A DNA stretch of 40,230 nt from Chloromonas sp. AAM2 (GCA_004335635.1 QAXH01006425.1:22360-62589); one strand, 5' to 3'; counted from the first letter of the stretch, positions 11,301 to 20,015 are shown. Numbers and translations: made by a program. The notes: generated from the sequence alone by a model not told the origin.

Positions 11301-11597
11301 GCTATCGTATTCAATGCCCTTGCTGTATACGCTAACAGCATCATGTTCATTTGCTGCCATGATCACTGCACAGGGAGCCCATCATGTTCATTTGCTGCCA
11401 TGATCACTGCACAGGGAGCCCATCATGTGGACCTCATGTTCTACGACCCAGCTGATACTCCAAGCATCCGGGAAGCAAGGCGTGTTGAGTTGGAACACAT
11501 TGGCCGCTGGGTTCAGCAGCACAGGGAATCCAGGGCAAGGAGCTGGCAACGCCACAAGCTTGTCAGAAAAAACTCTCTGTCTCTGTGCAAGGCTTGA
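2344..11597 (+). CDS. Serine peptidase family S28 (lysosomal Pro-X carboxypeptidase / DPP7-like), 15 exons
   Basis: Family S28 enzymes cleave proline-containing peptides in vacuoles/lysosomes or outside the cell. Exons: 2344-2689, 3812-3906, 4647-4789, 5081-5153, 5500-5580, 6021-6125, 6635-6721, 7255-7286, 7857-7944, 8401-8527, 9189-9220, 9555-9614, 10022-10138, 10806-10907, 11415-11597. All junctions are in phase and give 556 residues; known members have about 490-500. An N-terminal signal peptide is visible (FGQLVLMVLALIGYSHA). Family landmarks run in order: LDHF, GNEGD, HRYYGDSQPFG, the nucleophile motif GGSYGG (Ser203), SIAASAPI, GNYPYPSSY, LPAWPMR, WDFQVCTEQ, NGVTDMFW, SNGLMDPWS (Asp474) and GAHHVDL (His499/500). 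So the triad is intact. Exons 8, 9, 11 and 12 are tiny (32-88 nt). Intron 1 starts with GC rather than GT. An alternative start is the ATG at 2362. Introns carry many minisatellites and mobile-element remnants. Family call very sure; carboxypeptidase versus dipeptidyl peptidase specificity is open. Confidence 0.93.
3022..3141 (+). repeat. Dispersed intronic repeat, family R2, copy 1
   Basis: Lies in intron 1 of the S28 gene. It shares blocks with 5748-5822 and 9824-9950: GGATTCCAACC, CCAACCTACA, GTGAAGGGGATTG, GATAGTAATGGTG, GGTGCTATCCTGACC and GTTAGACCCGAAAA. A further fragment (GATAGTAATGGTGGTGGC ... CCCCTCGAG) sits at about 2905-2935. No coding capacity or clear terminal repeats were seen. 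Confidence 0.75.
4169..4240 (+). repeat. Tandem repeat, about 24-bp unit, 3 copies
   Basis: Units of the form TTGTGGTAGTGTGACTGG are repeated three times with small changes in intron 2 of the S28 gene. Confidence 0.75.
4289..4390. mobile_element. Decayed copy of inverted-repeat element R1
   Basis: The centre ACAACACTGGCTCCAGTGG (about 4357-4375) is identical to the centre of the intact copy at 8911-9012, and the upstream part (TCTGGGATAATTCTGGAACAA) resembles its left arm with changes. The terminal arms are otherwise eroded. Lies in intron 2 of the S28 gene. Confidence 0.5.
5748..5822 (+). repeat. Dispersed intronic repeat, family R2, truncated copy 2
   Basis: Intron 5 of the S28 gene. Starts GAGGGGAGGGATTCCAACCC and runs through GTGACACACCTGGATAGTA, then similarity to the other copies stops. 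Same orientation as copies 1 and 3. Confidence 0.75.
5868..5965 (+). repeat. 39-bp tandem repeat, 2.5 copies
   Basis: TGTGCGGCATGCT recurs at 5868, 5907 and 5946, a 39-bp period, in intron 5 of the S28 gene, shortly upstream of the acceptor at 6020. Confidence 0.85.
6756..6920 (+). repeat. 33-bp minisatellite (3 copies) followed by a 44-bp duplication
   Basis: GCACGCATCCGTGTAGCATG recurs at 6756, 6789 and 6822 (33-bp period). It merges into a second duplication with a 44-bp period (GGCTCTGCTGATCACAGGTG at 6841 and 6885). Intron 7 of the S28 gene. There are no unique spacers, so it is not CRISPR-like. Confidence 0.88.
7711..7803 (+). repeat. (ACTC)n microsatellite, compound
   Basis: Two runs of CACT/ACTC tetranucleotides, each ended by CACATGGTTGCTCA, so the whole block looks duplicated. 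It lies about 55 bp upstream of the exon 9 acceptor of the S28 gene. Confidence 0.9.
8241..8408 (+). repeat. 28-bp tandem repeat, 6 copies, containing the exon 10 splice acceptor
   Basis: Six units start at 8241, 8269, 8297, 8325, 8353 and 8381, each beginning CATGCATG. The acceptor used in the S28 model (CACCATGCAG at 8391-8400) and the first codons of exon 10 belong to the sixth unit. Units 1, 3, 5 and 6 contain CAG at the acceptor position; units 2 and 4 have CAC, showing a higher-order 56-bp pattern. Confidence 0.92.
8911..9012. mobile_element. Intact inverted-repeat (MITE-like) element R1
   Basis: A near-perfect inverted repeat of about 31 bp per arm. The left arm contains TTTGCCAGTTCTGGGACAA and the right arm its complement TTGTCCCAGAACTGGCAAA. 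The centre contains a second small palindrome, ACTGGCTCCAGT. It lies in intron 10 of the S28 gene and would fold into a strong hairpin in the transcript. No open frame. A non-autonomous DNA element is likely; a small-RNA hairpin is an alternative. Confidence 0.8.
9678..9770 (+). repeat. 33-bp tandem repeat, 3 copies
   Basis: GCCTGACAACTCCAGTG recurs at 9678, 9711 and 9744 in intron 12 of the S28 gene. A 33-bp period also occurs at 6756 but the sequence is unrelated. Confidence 0.9.
9824..9950 (+). repeat. Dispersed intronic repeat, family R2, copy 3
   Basis: Intron 12 of the S28 gene. Matches copy 1 over its length, ending GTTAGACCCGAAAA. A TTGAGGTGATG block follows at about 9972, and a similar block occurs at about 3512, so the full element may be longer. 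Confidence 0.75.
10432..10458. repeat. (GCAT)n microsatellite
   Basis: A run of GCAT tetranucleotides in intron 13 of the S28 gene. TGCATG and GCATGC words are also common elsewhere in this window. Confidence 0.92.
11185..11275 (+). repeat. 22-23 bp tandem repeat
   Basis: GCCCTTGAGTGG recurs at 11185, 11197, 11219 and 11241, with a variant at 11264. The spacing is mostly 22-23 bp. Intron 14 of the S28 gene. Confidence 0.85.
11341..11422 (+). repeat. 41-bp tandem duplication that copies the last S28 acceptor
   Basis: The block starting TCATGTTCATTTGCTGCCAT at 11341 is repeated at 11382. Each copy contains CACTGCACAG followed by GGAGCCCATCATG, so the 3' splice site and start of exon 15 exist twice (acceptor ends at 11373 and 11414). 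Only the downstream copy continues into the conserved frame. Confidence 0.92.
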
Positions 11598-12531
11598 TCA
11601 GCTATGGCAAAGCACATCATGTTGCTGCTCGTTGGTGCGGATCATGCAGACCTCGTCATCATTGTCCAAAGCCATGGGCCATGGTGCACCGGCATGTGCG
11701 GTTTGACCGGAAGGAGCCCGTTGCGACGCCTGCGATCCCATGTCGATGCTCGTTGGTATCCGGCGTGAACAGTTGTGCGACAGAAACAGTCAATCGATAG
11801 CGATCAGGAGATGGCAATCAGAATAGTTTCGACAGTATCGCCAGTGCGGCGACGACAGTGCATTACGCGAGGCACAGGAAGCTGTCAAGAACCTGCGAAA
11901 ACCGCCGAGAACAGGTCGTAAGGCCGAGTCACACCTACATGTACAAAACTTCTGGCTGGTCTGACGTTATGCGAACATTGCATGCTCAACAGGCAGCTGC
12001 ATGAGGCAAATGGGAGGGCCATTGCCATAAAGAAGACTCGCAATGATAACTCAGCCATGGCTCAGACAGTAAGATGTTTGCCAGTTCTGGGACAAGTTGT
12101 GTGTGCGACTCCCTAGTGGTGATACGCATTCTGGGTTTCATGAATCCTTATGATGTGTATGGGTGCTCTCTCGTAACGGGCTAGGAGTTGTTTTCACGTT
12201 GATACAATCTGCAGGAAATAGAGCTCGAAATCATGGATACCATGACTACATGGTAGCGTTTGTGATGTGGTTGGTTGATCGAGGCCATGCCCTGCAGTTA
12301 CTGGCTTGAGGAAAGGTGGCTGACCGAGCCGTGTCAAAACTAGCCTGAGGACAGGCAATCTGTGTAAACAGTGTATGTCACATCATATTATATTTTAGTA
12401 CCACAGGTCAGTAGGGTTTGCCTCCGAAACCACCAACGGTTCGCGCCTTTCACGAAGAGTCGTGTTGGTTGTCGCTGTGCGATTGTTCATCAACAACCAG
12501 CAATGGTTAGGATTGCCTGTTTGTGGCTTTG
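11598..12531. other. Intergenic region between the S28 gene and the helical-protein gene
   Basis: No gene was recognised. It holds one solo arm of element R1 at 12071-12095 (GATGTTTGCCAGTTCTGGG) and a TGTAA word at 12363-12367, which is far (about 770 bp) from the S28 stop for a poly(A) signal but is the first clear candidate I saw. Confidence 0.5.
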
Positions 12532-13472
12532 ATGTCCAATCCTCCCGCACCTACCCTACCCCCGTCCATCTTGGCGCACCAACAAGTAAGCACTGCCTCT
12601 TTCATTCCTACTCAGCCCGTGCAGCCTTTTGTATGCGAGAAGATCAGCTTAGCCAGCCTGTAAGGGTGGGTTACCACCTGTCCAGAAGCGTAGCCAATCG
12701 CCTCACCATCAGCTCATGGAGATCTGGAGCCCGCCTGGCCGTCACGTGGCCTCATGGCAGCATGTGGTAGCTTGAACCGCAAAGCTGGATTCTCTGCTGC
12801 TGCACTGCAGAAGTTACAAGAGAGCCTGAGTGCGAGTGTCAAGGCAACACTGACCATTCCACAGCTTCTGGAGCAGCAAGCAGTCAAGGACCTGGGCAGC
12901 TGGTCGCAGGCTTTGGAGGCACGCCAGGAAGCGCTGAAAGCACCACAGCAGGTCTGTCAATCATTGGACAGGCCAGCGAGCTCACCAAGTCACGCCTGCA
13001 AGCCTGTGAAGTTGGCATGCTGGGCCCGTTCGCGAATACGATTCAGGCACTACAAGTGTGCAACTGGGTTCACCTTCTCAAGAGAGGAACACAAGAAACG
13101 GAAGCACGCCAAAACCCATCATCACAGCCATCCGCTCACTCATTACCCTCATCCACAGTCAATTATCCATTCACAACTGAGCTTGCCCTGTGCTCTGCCC
13201 CACAGGCTCTCACGTCGGTTGCCCAGCACCTCCCCAGGTACCAGTCCTCCCTGGCCACCGTGTGCGATCGCGCCGCGCGCCTATCAGCTGCCACCTCAGC
13301 AGTCAAGGCACTCCTAGACGAGCAGCCACCCGCTCTGCTGCGCAGCAGCAGCTTCAGCACCAGCAGGGCCACCAGCAGGGCCGCCAGCCGGGCTCCCAGC
13401 GCTGCCAGCACACCCAGGGGCACTTCGCCCGCGGCTGGAGCTGCAGGGTTCAGCTTTGATAGGCGCCGCTAG
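12532..13472 (+). CDS. Small helical / coiled-coil protein, unknown function
   Basis: Exons 12532-12585, 12811-12951 and 13206-13472 join in phase 0 and give 153 residues. The protein starts MSNPPAPTLPPSILAHQQ. Helix-forming stretches follow (KLQESLSASVKATL, LGSWSQALEARQEALK, then LPRYQSSLATVCDRAARLSA), and it ends in a Ser/Ala/Arg-rich tail closing with FSFDRRR. The last acceptor is CCCCACAG and exon 1 ends before GTAAGC. A possible extra coding block (12972-13055, reading SELTKSRLQACEVGMLGPF) lies inside the second intron, also in phase, but it could only be joined through a 20-nt gap that begins GT and ends AG; see findings. I do not recognise the family. The size and helical pattern recall subunits of tethering or lysosome-related complexes, but that is only a resemblance. 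Confidence 0.55.
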
Positions 13473-13726
13473 GCGGTGCAATCGCTAGCGAAACTGACTG
13501 CTGGTGCCGGTCAGGAGAGCAGCTGCTGACCGATATCACCAGTTATGTGTGTTGCCTGACATCTTGATTCACAACAGCAACCAGTACAAAAAAACTATAG
13601 CAGCAGCTGGTGCGACCATAGCACCAAGCAGTGACGGTGCACAGCACGACGTTAACAGACAGCAGAAGGCAACACTGAACTGTACGGGAGACACGAAGTC
13701 TGTGCACCCTGTACCCTGTACGCTGA

Positions 13727-13731
13727 TGTAA
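13727..13731 (+). terminator. Candidate TGTAA poly(A) signal
   Basis: TGTAA 255 bp after the stop of the small helical protein gene, in the sense orientation. TGTAA is the standard chlorophyte poly(A) signal. Confidence 0.45.
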
Positions 13732-13993
13732 TGGAGGCTGGCTGTTCCGGGCTGGGCAGTAAGCTGTGAGAAATTTGCATCAACAGGCCACAGCTGCCCT
13801 CTATACTGTTCTTGTAGGCCATACGCGCCAGCCCCGACAGCACCCCTGCAGCACCCCTGGTCTTAAACACTTCACCTTTCATCATCCCCACCACCACCAC
13901 CGCAACGCATTGGGACCTAGGGAGTCAGCATAGATGCCTTCAGCATCGAGCCAAGGCTGACGGGCATCACCCACTTGTTAACTCTGCCGTATC

Positions 13994-15914
13994 ATGTCAG
14001 TGGATCTCAGAGAGCAGGTGGTAGCCCTGCTGCAGCAGGAGAAATGGCTGCGTGCGATGCGCCTTCTGCGCACCGCTCGTGATGTGGCGCTTCAGACAGA
14101 CACAGCTGAGCGCATGGTGCATGGCTGGCATAGCAACCTGGCTACCCGGGAACAGCAGGAGCAGGAGCAGCAGGGCCAGCAGCAGCAGCGGCGGCAGCAT
14201 GAGCAGCAGCAAATGCAGCAGCAGCAGCGGGAGCAGCGGAAGCAGCAGCAGCAGCGAGAGCAGGAGCCCAGCAATGCTGGCTATCAAGGTTCAGCAAGTG
14301 CCAACGCACAGCTGGCTGACTGGCCTCACTCCAGAGAGGCTGTTCAGGCCTGGCTTATCGCCGGGCTGCACGTCCGCTGTGGGGCAAAGGAATGGGCACT
14401 TGCTCTACAGCTGCCTCCGGATAGGCAGGCATGGGGTTTGGCAGCAGCGGCTACAACAGGCCATGCTGCCCCCTCCCTGTCTGCTTCAACTCGTGAACAG
14501 GCAGCAGTTAAGCGAGCGTTCCGCAGAGTAGCTGTGATGGTTCACCCAGACAAGTGTTCGCTACCATTTGCTGCGCGTGCGTTTCAGCTAGCGAACACCG
14601 CTTGTGTAGGGCTGCTAGGCCAGCAGCAGCAGCAAGGACCACAGTTGGGACCAGGCAGCAGCGCTGCTGCTACCTCTGACGACGGAGCAAACGACCAGCA
14701 GGAGTCTGTTCAAGGATACTGGCAGGAGGAAGGAGGGCTGGGGGAGGAGGAGGAGGGGTATAATTGGTGGGACGCATGGGATCAACCGCATCAGGCCGCG
14801 TGCTCATCGTTACTGCAGCATGTGCAGCAGGTGGTGCCCACCGCAAAGGACGAGGAGAAAGCCCTGTGGCACATGCGCATGGAGGTGAGGCATGCTGCAT
14901 GGATGCGTGGTTACAGCACTCGTGCGGGCGGCGAGCTGCATTCATTGAATGGCGGTGCTCGCTCCGAGTGAGCCGTGAGCAGCTATGACATCTGTCAACA
15001 GTAAGCTGGCCTGGCATGTGTCCATGGATTTAGCGTCCTTCGTGGGCCCTTGCCCGGATGGCTGCTCGTGTATACCTCGGCTGGTGGTTGCTTGTTCAGA
15101 GGCATTTGTTACATGCCATGTTGCCGCACCCATGCCAGTACTCTTGACTGTGCAGGAGCTTCGAGAGGTTGTGGCAGCGCGTCAGGCATCGCTCTTGAAA
15201 CCCGCTGCTGTGGCGGATGGTGCCCCTGCTCCGGACATCCACACCAGACAGCGCCAGCTGAGGTGAGCCGGGATCTCAGGGGCTGGTTTCTGCATGTAGG
15301 TGCTGATGTTGTACACAGTCTGACCTGTCCTGTGGCACACCTTCCATTCGTTTGATGTTGCTCGGCACAAAACAGTTGGCAGTTGAATGATGTCTTTGCC
15401 ACTGTCCACTGTTGTTGGATGCTGGTTGATGGCTCGGTTGCATGACAAGATTTCGTTGTCCACACCACCTGTTGGCTATGTGTATATGCACGGGCTGTGT
15501 GCGAATTGCTTGGCTGCAACCACCCCTTTCTCATCCAAGCGCTGCTGTTGTTTGTTGTTGTTGCGCAGGTACGCCCGAGGTGTCTTGTCAGACCGGCTAG
15601 CGGGCCGGCCCTGCCCCAGCCACCTGGACATCTCGCACGAAGTTGAGCATCAGGCTCAGGTTCATGAAGGTCCACCCTGCGGGAGCACACACATGCCAAC
15701 TGCTCACCACATGGCAGGTACACAACCTGACCAGCATGGTGCGAGTTCCAGTGTACTGCATGATAGTGCTGATCACCAAGGTGATGTCGGACTGATTGTT
15801 GGAGAGCCAGCTGCCAAGCGCGCCCGCACAGGCGCTGACGGTGATGCTCGGATACACACCTCAGATGGGCTGGCAAGTCATGCATACGAGACCGCTGGAG
15901 GTTTCCTACCATGA
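13994..15914 (+). CDS. J-domain (DnaJ/HSP40) protein with a polyglutamine tract
   Basis: Exons 13994-14884, 15156-15262 and 15569-15914 give 447 residues in phase. J-domain proteins recruit and stimulate HSP70. The N-terminus (DLREQVVALLQQEKWLRAMR) is helical. Residues ~52-90 are a Gln/Glu/Arg tract encoded mostly by CAG. The J-domain core follows: helix II EQAAVKRAFRRVAVMV, the diagnostic HPD at 184-186, and helix III FAARAFQLANTACVGLL. Helix I is not clearly recognisable. An acidic stretch follows (GEEEEGYNWW). There is no Gly/Phe region or zinc finger, so it is type III. Near the C-terminus PAAKRARTG (about 414-421) could be a nuclear localisation signal. Exon 1 ends before GTGAGG; the frame stays open to 14971, so intron retention would give a different tail. 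The third exon is the least certain, as it lacks similarity support. Confidence 0.8.
14151..14268 (+). repeat. CAG-rich polyglutamine-coding repeat
   Basis: Imperfect CAG trinucleotide repeat inside exon 1 of the J-domain gene, interrupted by GAG, CGG and ATG codons. In frame and translated as Gln-rich sequence; length variation between strains is likely. Confidence 0.9.
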
Positions 15915-16136
15915 TAGTATCAACTCCTGAACAGGGGCTTGTTGCGTAGACCTGCAGCCCAACAGTGATGTGTGTCGTGTGCTTGACCGAGCAGCACCAC
16001 CTGAGGCTCTGCAATTTCTTGCAACTCTGCTTGAACACGCCAATGGACAGGCTTGTAGACTCTTCTTTTGCGTGTCGGGTGTGTGTGCGGCTTTGACGGG
16101 CGTACATGGAAAATTTGACGAATGTTCACCTCTGTC

Positions 16137-16141
16137 TGTAA
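16137..16141 (+). terminator. Candidate TGTAA poly(A) signal, J-domain gene
   Basis: TGTAA 223 bp after the stop at 15914, in sense orientation, in the convergent gap between the J-domain gene and the kinase gene. Confidence 0.5.
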
Positions 16142-16305
16142 CTTCACATCACAGGTCCCGTATGACTGTCAAACGTTGTCAGCCACAAAATAGATGGGCA
16201 TCTCATGAAAACATCGTGCTCTCATTTGCCAAGCTAGCAAGAAACACGATGAATGACAAAAAGCTTCAAGAATGCTGCACTTTTTTCTCATGCACATCTC
16301 AAGAA

Positions 16306-16310
16306 TTACA
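16306..16310 (-). terminator. Candidate TGTAA poly(A) signal, kinase gene
   Basis: TTACA on the plus strand reads TGTAA on the minus strand, 139 bp after the kinase stop at 16449. Confidence 0.45.
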
Positions 16311-16448
16311 AAGGGCATCAAGAAGACGCACAACTGTTCTCGTCTGCCTTTTCACGATATTTTGATCCTTGCGGACGTGGTGGGCCATGAATCAAATCGT
16401 GCCACATGTGTGTAGTTCACCTGAAAATGACAAGGATGCTGCCCAAAC

Positions 16449-19400
16449 CTATGTCATTAGATGCGCTCGTGCAACACGCACAACGGCAGCAGGACCAGTA
16501 GCACCACCCCCTGCCCTCAAATGCAACAGCGCCCCAGCCAGTCCAACAGCCCGCAGCATGCACTCTTCCCTGACACGCTCATCATGTATGAGTTTGTACC
16601 CTGCGTAGATATGAATGCCAGCGGTCAAACGAAACACAAAGAAAGCCGCAAATCCCACTGCATCCCTGTACACGCCAGCCCAGTTCCTGCTCCTGCCATG
16701 CAACATTTCCTCAGTCTTCCGCATGCCAGCATCAGGCTGAGCTTGGCTTGCTTGCATGGGCACCTGTGCAGCGGACTTCACGTTTACTTTAAAATCTTTA
16801 AAAGTGTTGTTGCTGTTTGGTATTGTAGCCGTTGCGAGTCGCCTCTCGTATTCAGGTACGAATACTTCCCAGAATTCAGCAATGCTATGGAGCAGCCACT
16901 CCTGCTGCTGTTGCCTGGTAGCGGGTGAGGGCACCTGCGGACATATGCACAAGTTGTCGCGTGTGAGCCTACTGCACACACCTTCAAGACAGCTGCAGAC
17001 TGATTCAAACGCAGCCCATATGCAGTCCTCAGCTGACTATTAAGTATAACGTGTCGAAGACTCGTGACCGACAAGAGAAGCTGCCATCATGTTTGTACCT
17101 GGGTGTGTTGAGGGTAGTCACTTCTGGTTTTACCTTAGATTGTTGCAGCCCTGTCTCAGCCTGGTTGCCATTACAGTTGAGCTGGTAGCCCAGGGTCAGC
17201 ACTGCCATGAGCTGCACGGCCAGAAGGCTGCCCAGGTCAAAGGATGCGGGACCGTAGCTGGCGAATTCCCTGCACAGTCAACCAGCGAATCAACAGTCCG
17301 TCAAGTGGTAGAGTCATCGCTATTACTTTACACGAATGGAGTGCCTCAGTGTGCCGTATGCATGGATTGTATGCAAGGCAAAAACACACGCTTGAATTCT
17401 GCAGCAAACAAAAGCGGAGAGCCAACCCATTCTGAACAACCAGGCTGAATGCTGCCTGATACCGCAACTTACTGTCCGTCATACTACGTGTCTACGCCCA
17501 CTGACCACACCATGCAAGCCCGGTCTTACTGCATGTGCGCACCAGTCAATGCAGAAGAGCGCGTCTGAGCCTGCCAGGAGGTTGGCAAAGTGCAGGTCAT
17601 TGTGAAGCAACACTTCCTTGTCACCCCGGTAGCTGCTCACCACCTGGCCCAGGGCCTGTCGGACTACAGTATCCGCCCTGCACACAGGCAATGCCACCAA
17701 CAACATGTTGCTTTGTTTTCCTTGGCAATCGTCAATGATTGGCTTCCGCATTTGGTTGGATGGAAAGGGGTTGTTTTGTTCACGATTGCAACCACAGTAG
17801 TGTTGGCAGCGCATGAACACCTTGCAACCAGACGTGAAGCGCATGTCCTGCTGTTGATGTGACCCGCCATTTCCAACCTGCGACCCACCAAGCCATGCCT
17901 TGCAATCCAACGGATTCAGCCCCCTCCCTCAAAGTCCTGTGCGGCTTGCTCGCTTGCAATCTGAAGCTTTCTATGGCCCTGTACAGTTAGCCTGCTGCAA
18001 CCCTCTGTTGCTGGTTCCCTTGCCTGAATTCTTCTACGGCCCTCTGCAGTTCCTGGCTTGCCGGCCGCTGATTGTGTTTGCAGCCTGGATCCATGGGATC
18101 AGTCAGCACCACCTGCTCGTTGAGAGTCACGATCTGACCGTTGGCAAACGTCTCATGAACGTTGCGTCGGTACTCATCTGAAGCATGAGCACCACATCTG
18201 AAGCATGAGCAGGGTGTGTTGGCATCAGCGGCAACTGTCAGGGCAGCACCACATAGACATCATCGACATCATCAGACGGGACATCAGCATCAGCACTTGG
18301 GCTGTGAAGTGAGGCTCTTTCCGTTCCCTGTCATCCAACAGGCAGACAGGATACCAGGGTCGTCCTATGCTATGCGCATCCGACCGGCATGTTGGCAATG
18401 AAAGGGTGGCAATTCTTGATGTGGACGTGACTCACTCAGGGCTGGCAAGGGGTATGCCCTGCCTAGCCAGCGTAAAAGCCTTCAATCTTGCTCATGTGGG
18501 GGTGCACTGTGTCCAGCCTGTGTGGACCTTGCCCCGCTTCGGAACGTGTGGTGCAGCTTGCCACACCCCACGGCCAGGAGAGTGACACGTGGCCATGCAA
18601 CTGACCTGGCGGAAGAGCCTGTTGGCACGTGGCTGTGTACAAGCCAGCCAGCAGGGATGCCAGGGCACGTGGCAGGTGCGGGTAGATCTGCCCATGTTCG
18701 TGTATCCCATCCAACACCTGCTTTGGCACAAGCATGCAAGGATTCAGCCAGTAGAGTCGTGTTCCTTCTGCCTGGTAGCTTACAAAAGATCAGACCACTG
18801 CAACCAGCATAACTGAATAACGCCTTGGCGATGAGCTCTATGATATAATCAACAAATGATCAATGAAGCACATGCACATGCACAGCAGTCACATGACCCA
18901 ACCTTGACATTTGTTTGAACGCAGCTGATGATTTGCAGGACATGACCAACAATAACCTCTCAATGGAAGGTGGGACTGCCGCACTCACACAGCACTCATC
19001 CAACTGACATCGGCGTTGAGCACTGATGCATCCGCCAGAAGCTGACAAAGCTGATGGCACTAACCTTTATGAGAGGTGGGCCAAGGAACTGCACTGTCAT
19101 CACGCTACCAGTCCTGTCAAACTCTAGCAGCTGTGGCACGTGTTCAGGACAGCAGTCATGTGCCAGCTGCATGGCACGTGCCTCCACATCCATGCGAACC
19201 TGTACACGATGCACGAATGAATGCATGACCATGCAGGGAAAACTGGAGACTCCGTCACTGGTCGTTTGCATACAAGGCGCTGTGTTCTTGGCTGTTGGTT
19301 ATTGGATGATCACACAAAGTGGAACAAATGCTAGTCAACCATACACCAGATTAGAGAAAAGAAAGAAGTTTGCCAGTTCTGGGACAGTTTGGTGATGATG

Positions 19401-20015
19401 CAATGGACCTGGGGTGATGTGTGTACATGTCTTGAAAACATCTTTAAAAAACATCTTGAAAACAAGCACACACAGGGGTTCAAGTGCAGGACGCAGGAAT
19501 TGACCCAGAACTGGCAAACTTCTTTGTTTTGGACACTGCCCTGCTGGTTGCCAATCAGAGTTATACCAGGCTGGCTGTTGACAGCACCAGGTTTGCAGCG
19601 CATTGAGACCCACCTGTCCCAGCTCTAGTCTGCTGCTTTTCACGTAAGGAGGGGCATACTTGAGCAGCAGTGACTTGTCATGGGCTGCCTGTGGGTGGGC
19701 TGCATCTGCATGCCATCTGCATGTGACTTTGAACACGTGGTTGATGAGACCCTCCCCCAGCTCCTGCACCTCGATCACGTGCGCTGGTGGGCCGAGGTGG
19801 GCCAGAAGGCTGGGCCTTGTGGATAGGTACTGATGAACGGCAGCAGTGGAGGTGAGGGGTGTGTGAGAGGTGGGTGGGGCTGCATTAGTGGAGTGTGATT
19901 GGAATGGATCGGTTCGTCGAAGGTGCAATCTGAAGGAAGGCTTTGGAAGCGTTTGGTTGCCTGATTTGAAGCGAGGGCCTGCGGGAGGACGACATGGGTG
20001 CCCGCAAGCCTGCAT
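16449..20015 (-). CDS. S-methyl-5-thioribose kinase family protein (APH-fold kinase), 7 exons
   Basis: Methylthioribose kinase phosphorylates 5-methylthioribose in the methionine salvage pathway. Exons, read on the minus strand: 20015-19614, 19199-19065, 18717-18606, 18177-18024, 17677-17543, 17269-17134, 16934-16449. All are in phase and give 519 residues, longer than the usual ~400-420. Residues 1-50 are Arg/Ser/Pro-rich and could be a transit peptide. Conserved parts in order: a nucleotide-binding start (ELGEGLINHVFKV), LLLKYAPPYVK, EHVPQLLEFDRTGSVM, LGPPLI, IVTLNEQVVLTDP, the catalytic loop LLHNDLHFANLL (His293, Asp295, Asn300), the metal motif IDWEFASYGPASFDLG (Asp312, Glu314), and a C-terminal helical region. 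The loop differs from the typical HGDLHTGSI, so substrate is less sure than fold. The intron after 18024 has a GC donor (CAG|GCAAGG). The exon at 18177 has a duplicated acceptor. An in-frame intron within the last exon is possible. Confidence 0.82.
18175..18212 (-). repeat. 20-bp tandem duplication copying the exon 4 acceptor of the kinase gene
   Basis: CATCTGAAGCATGAGCA occurs at 18175 and again at 18195. On the minus strand each copy reads GCTCATGCTTCAG followed by ATG, so the 3' splice site is present twice, 20 bp apart. Confidence 0.9.
19361..19526. mobile_element. Inverted-repeat element R1, copy with both arms
   Basis: Left arm GAAGTTTGCCAGTTCTGGGA (about 19363-19382) and right arm CCCAGAACTGGCAAACTTC (about 19504-19522) flank about 120 bp. 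Lies in intron 1 of the kinase gene. The interior differs from the copy at 8911 and has no open frame of note. Confidence 0.78.

Noticed and set aside
12462..12770. Plus-strand 102-codon open frame as a separate gene
   Set aside because: The real coding exon here (12532-12585) uses another frame, starts MSNPPAPT and ends at a GTAAGC donor that fits the downstream exons.
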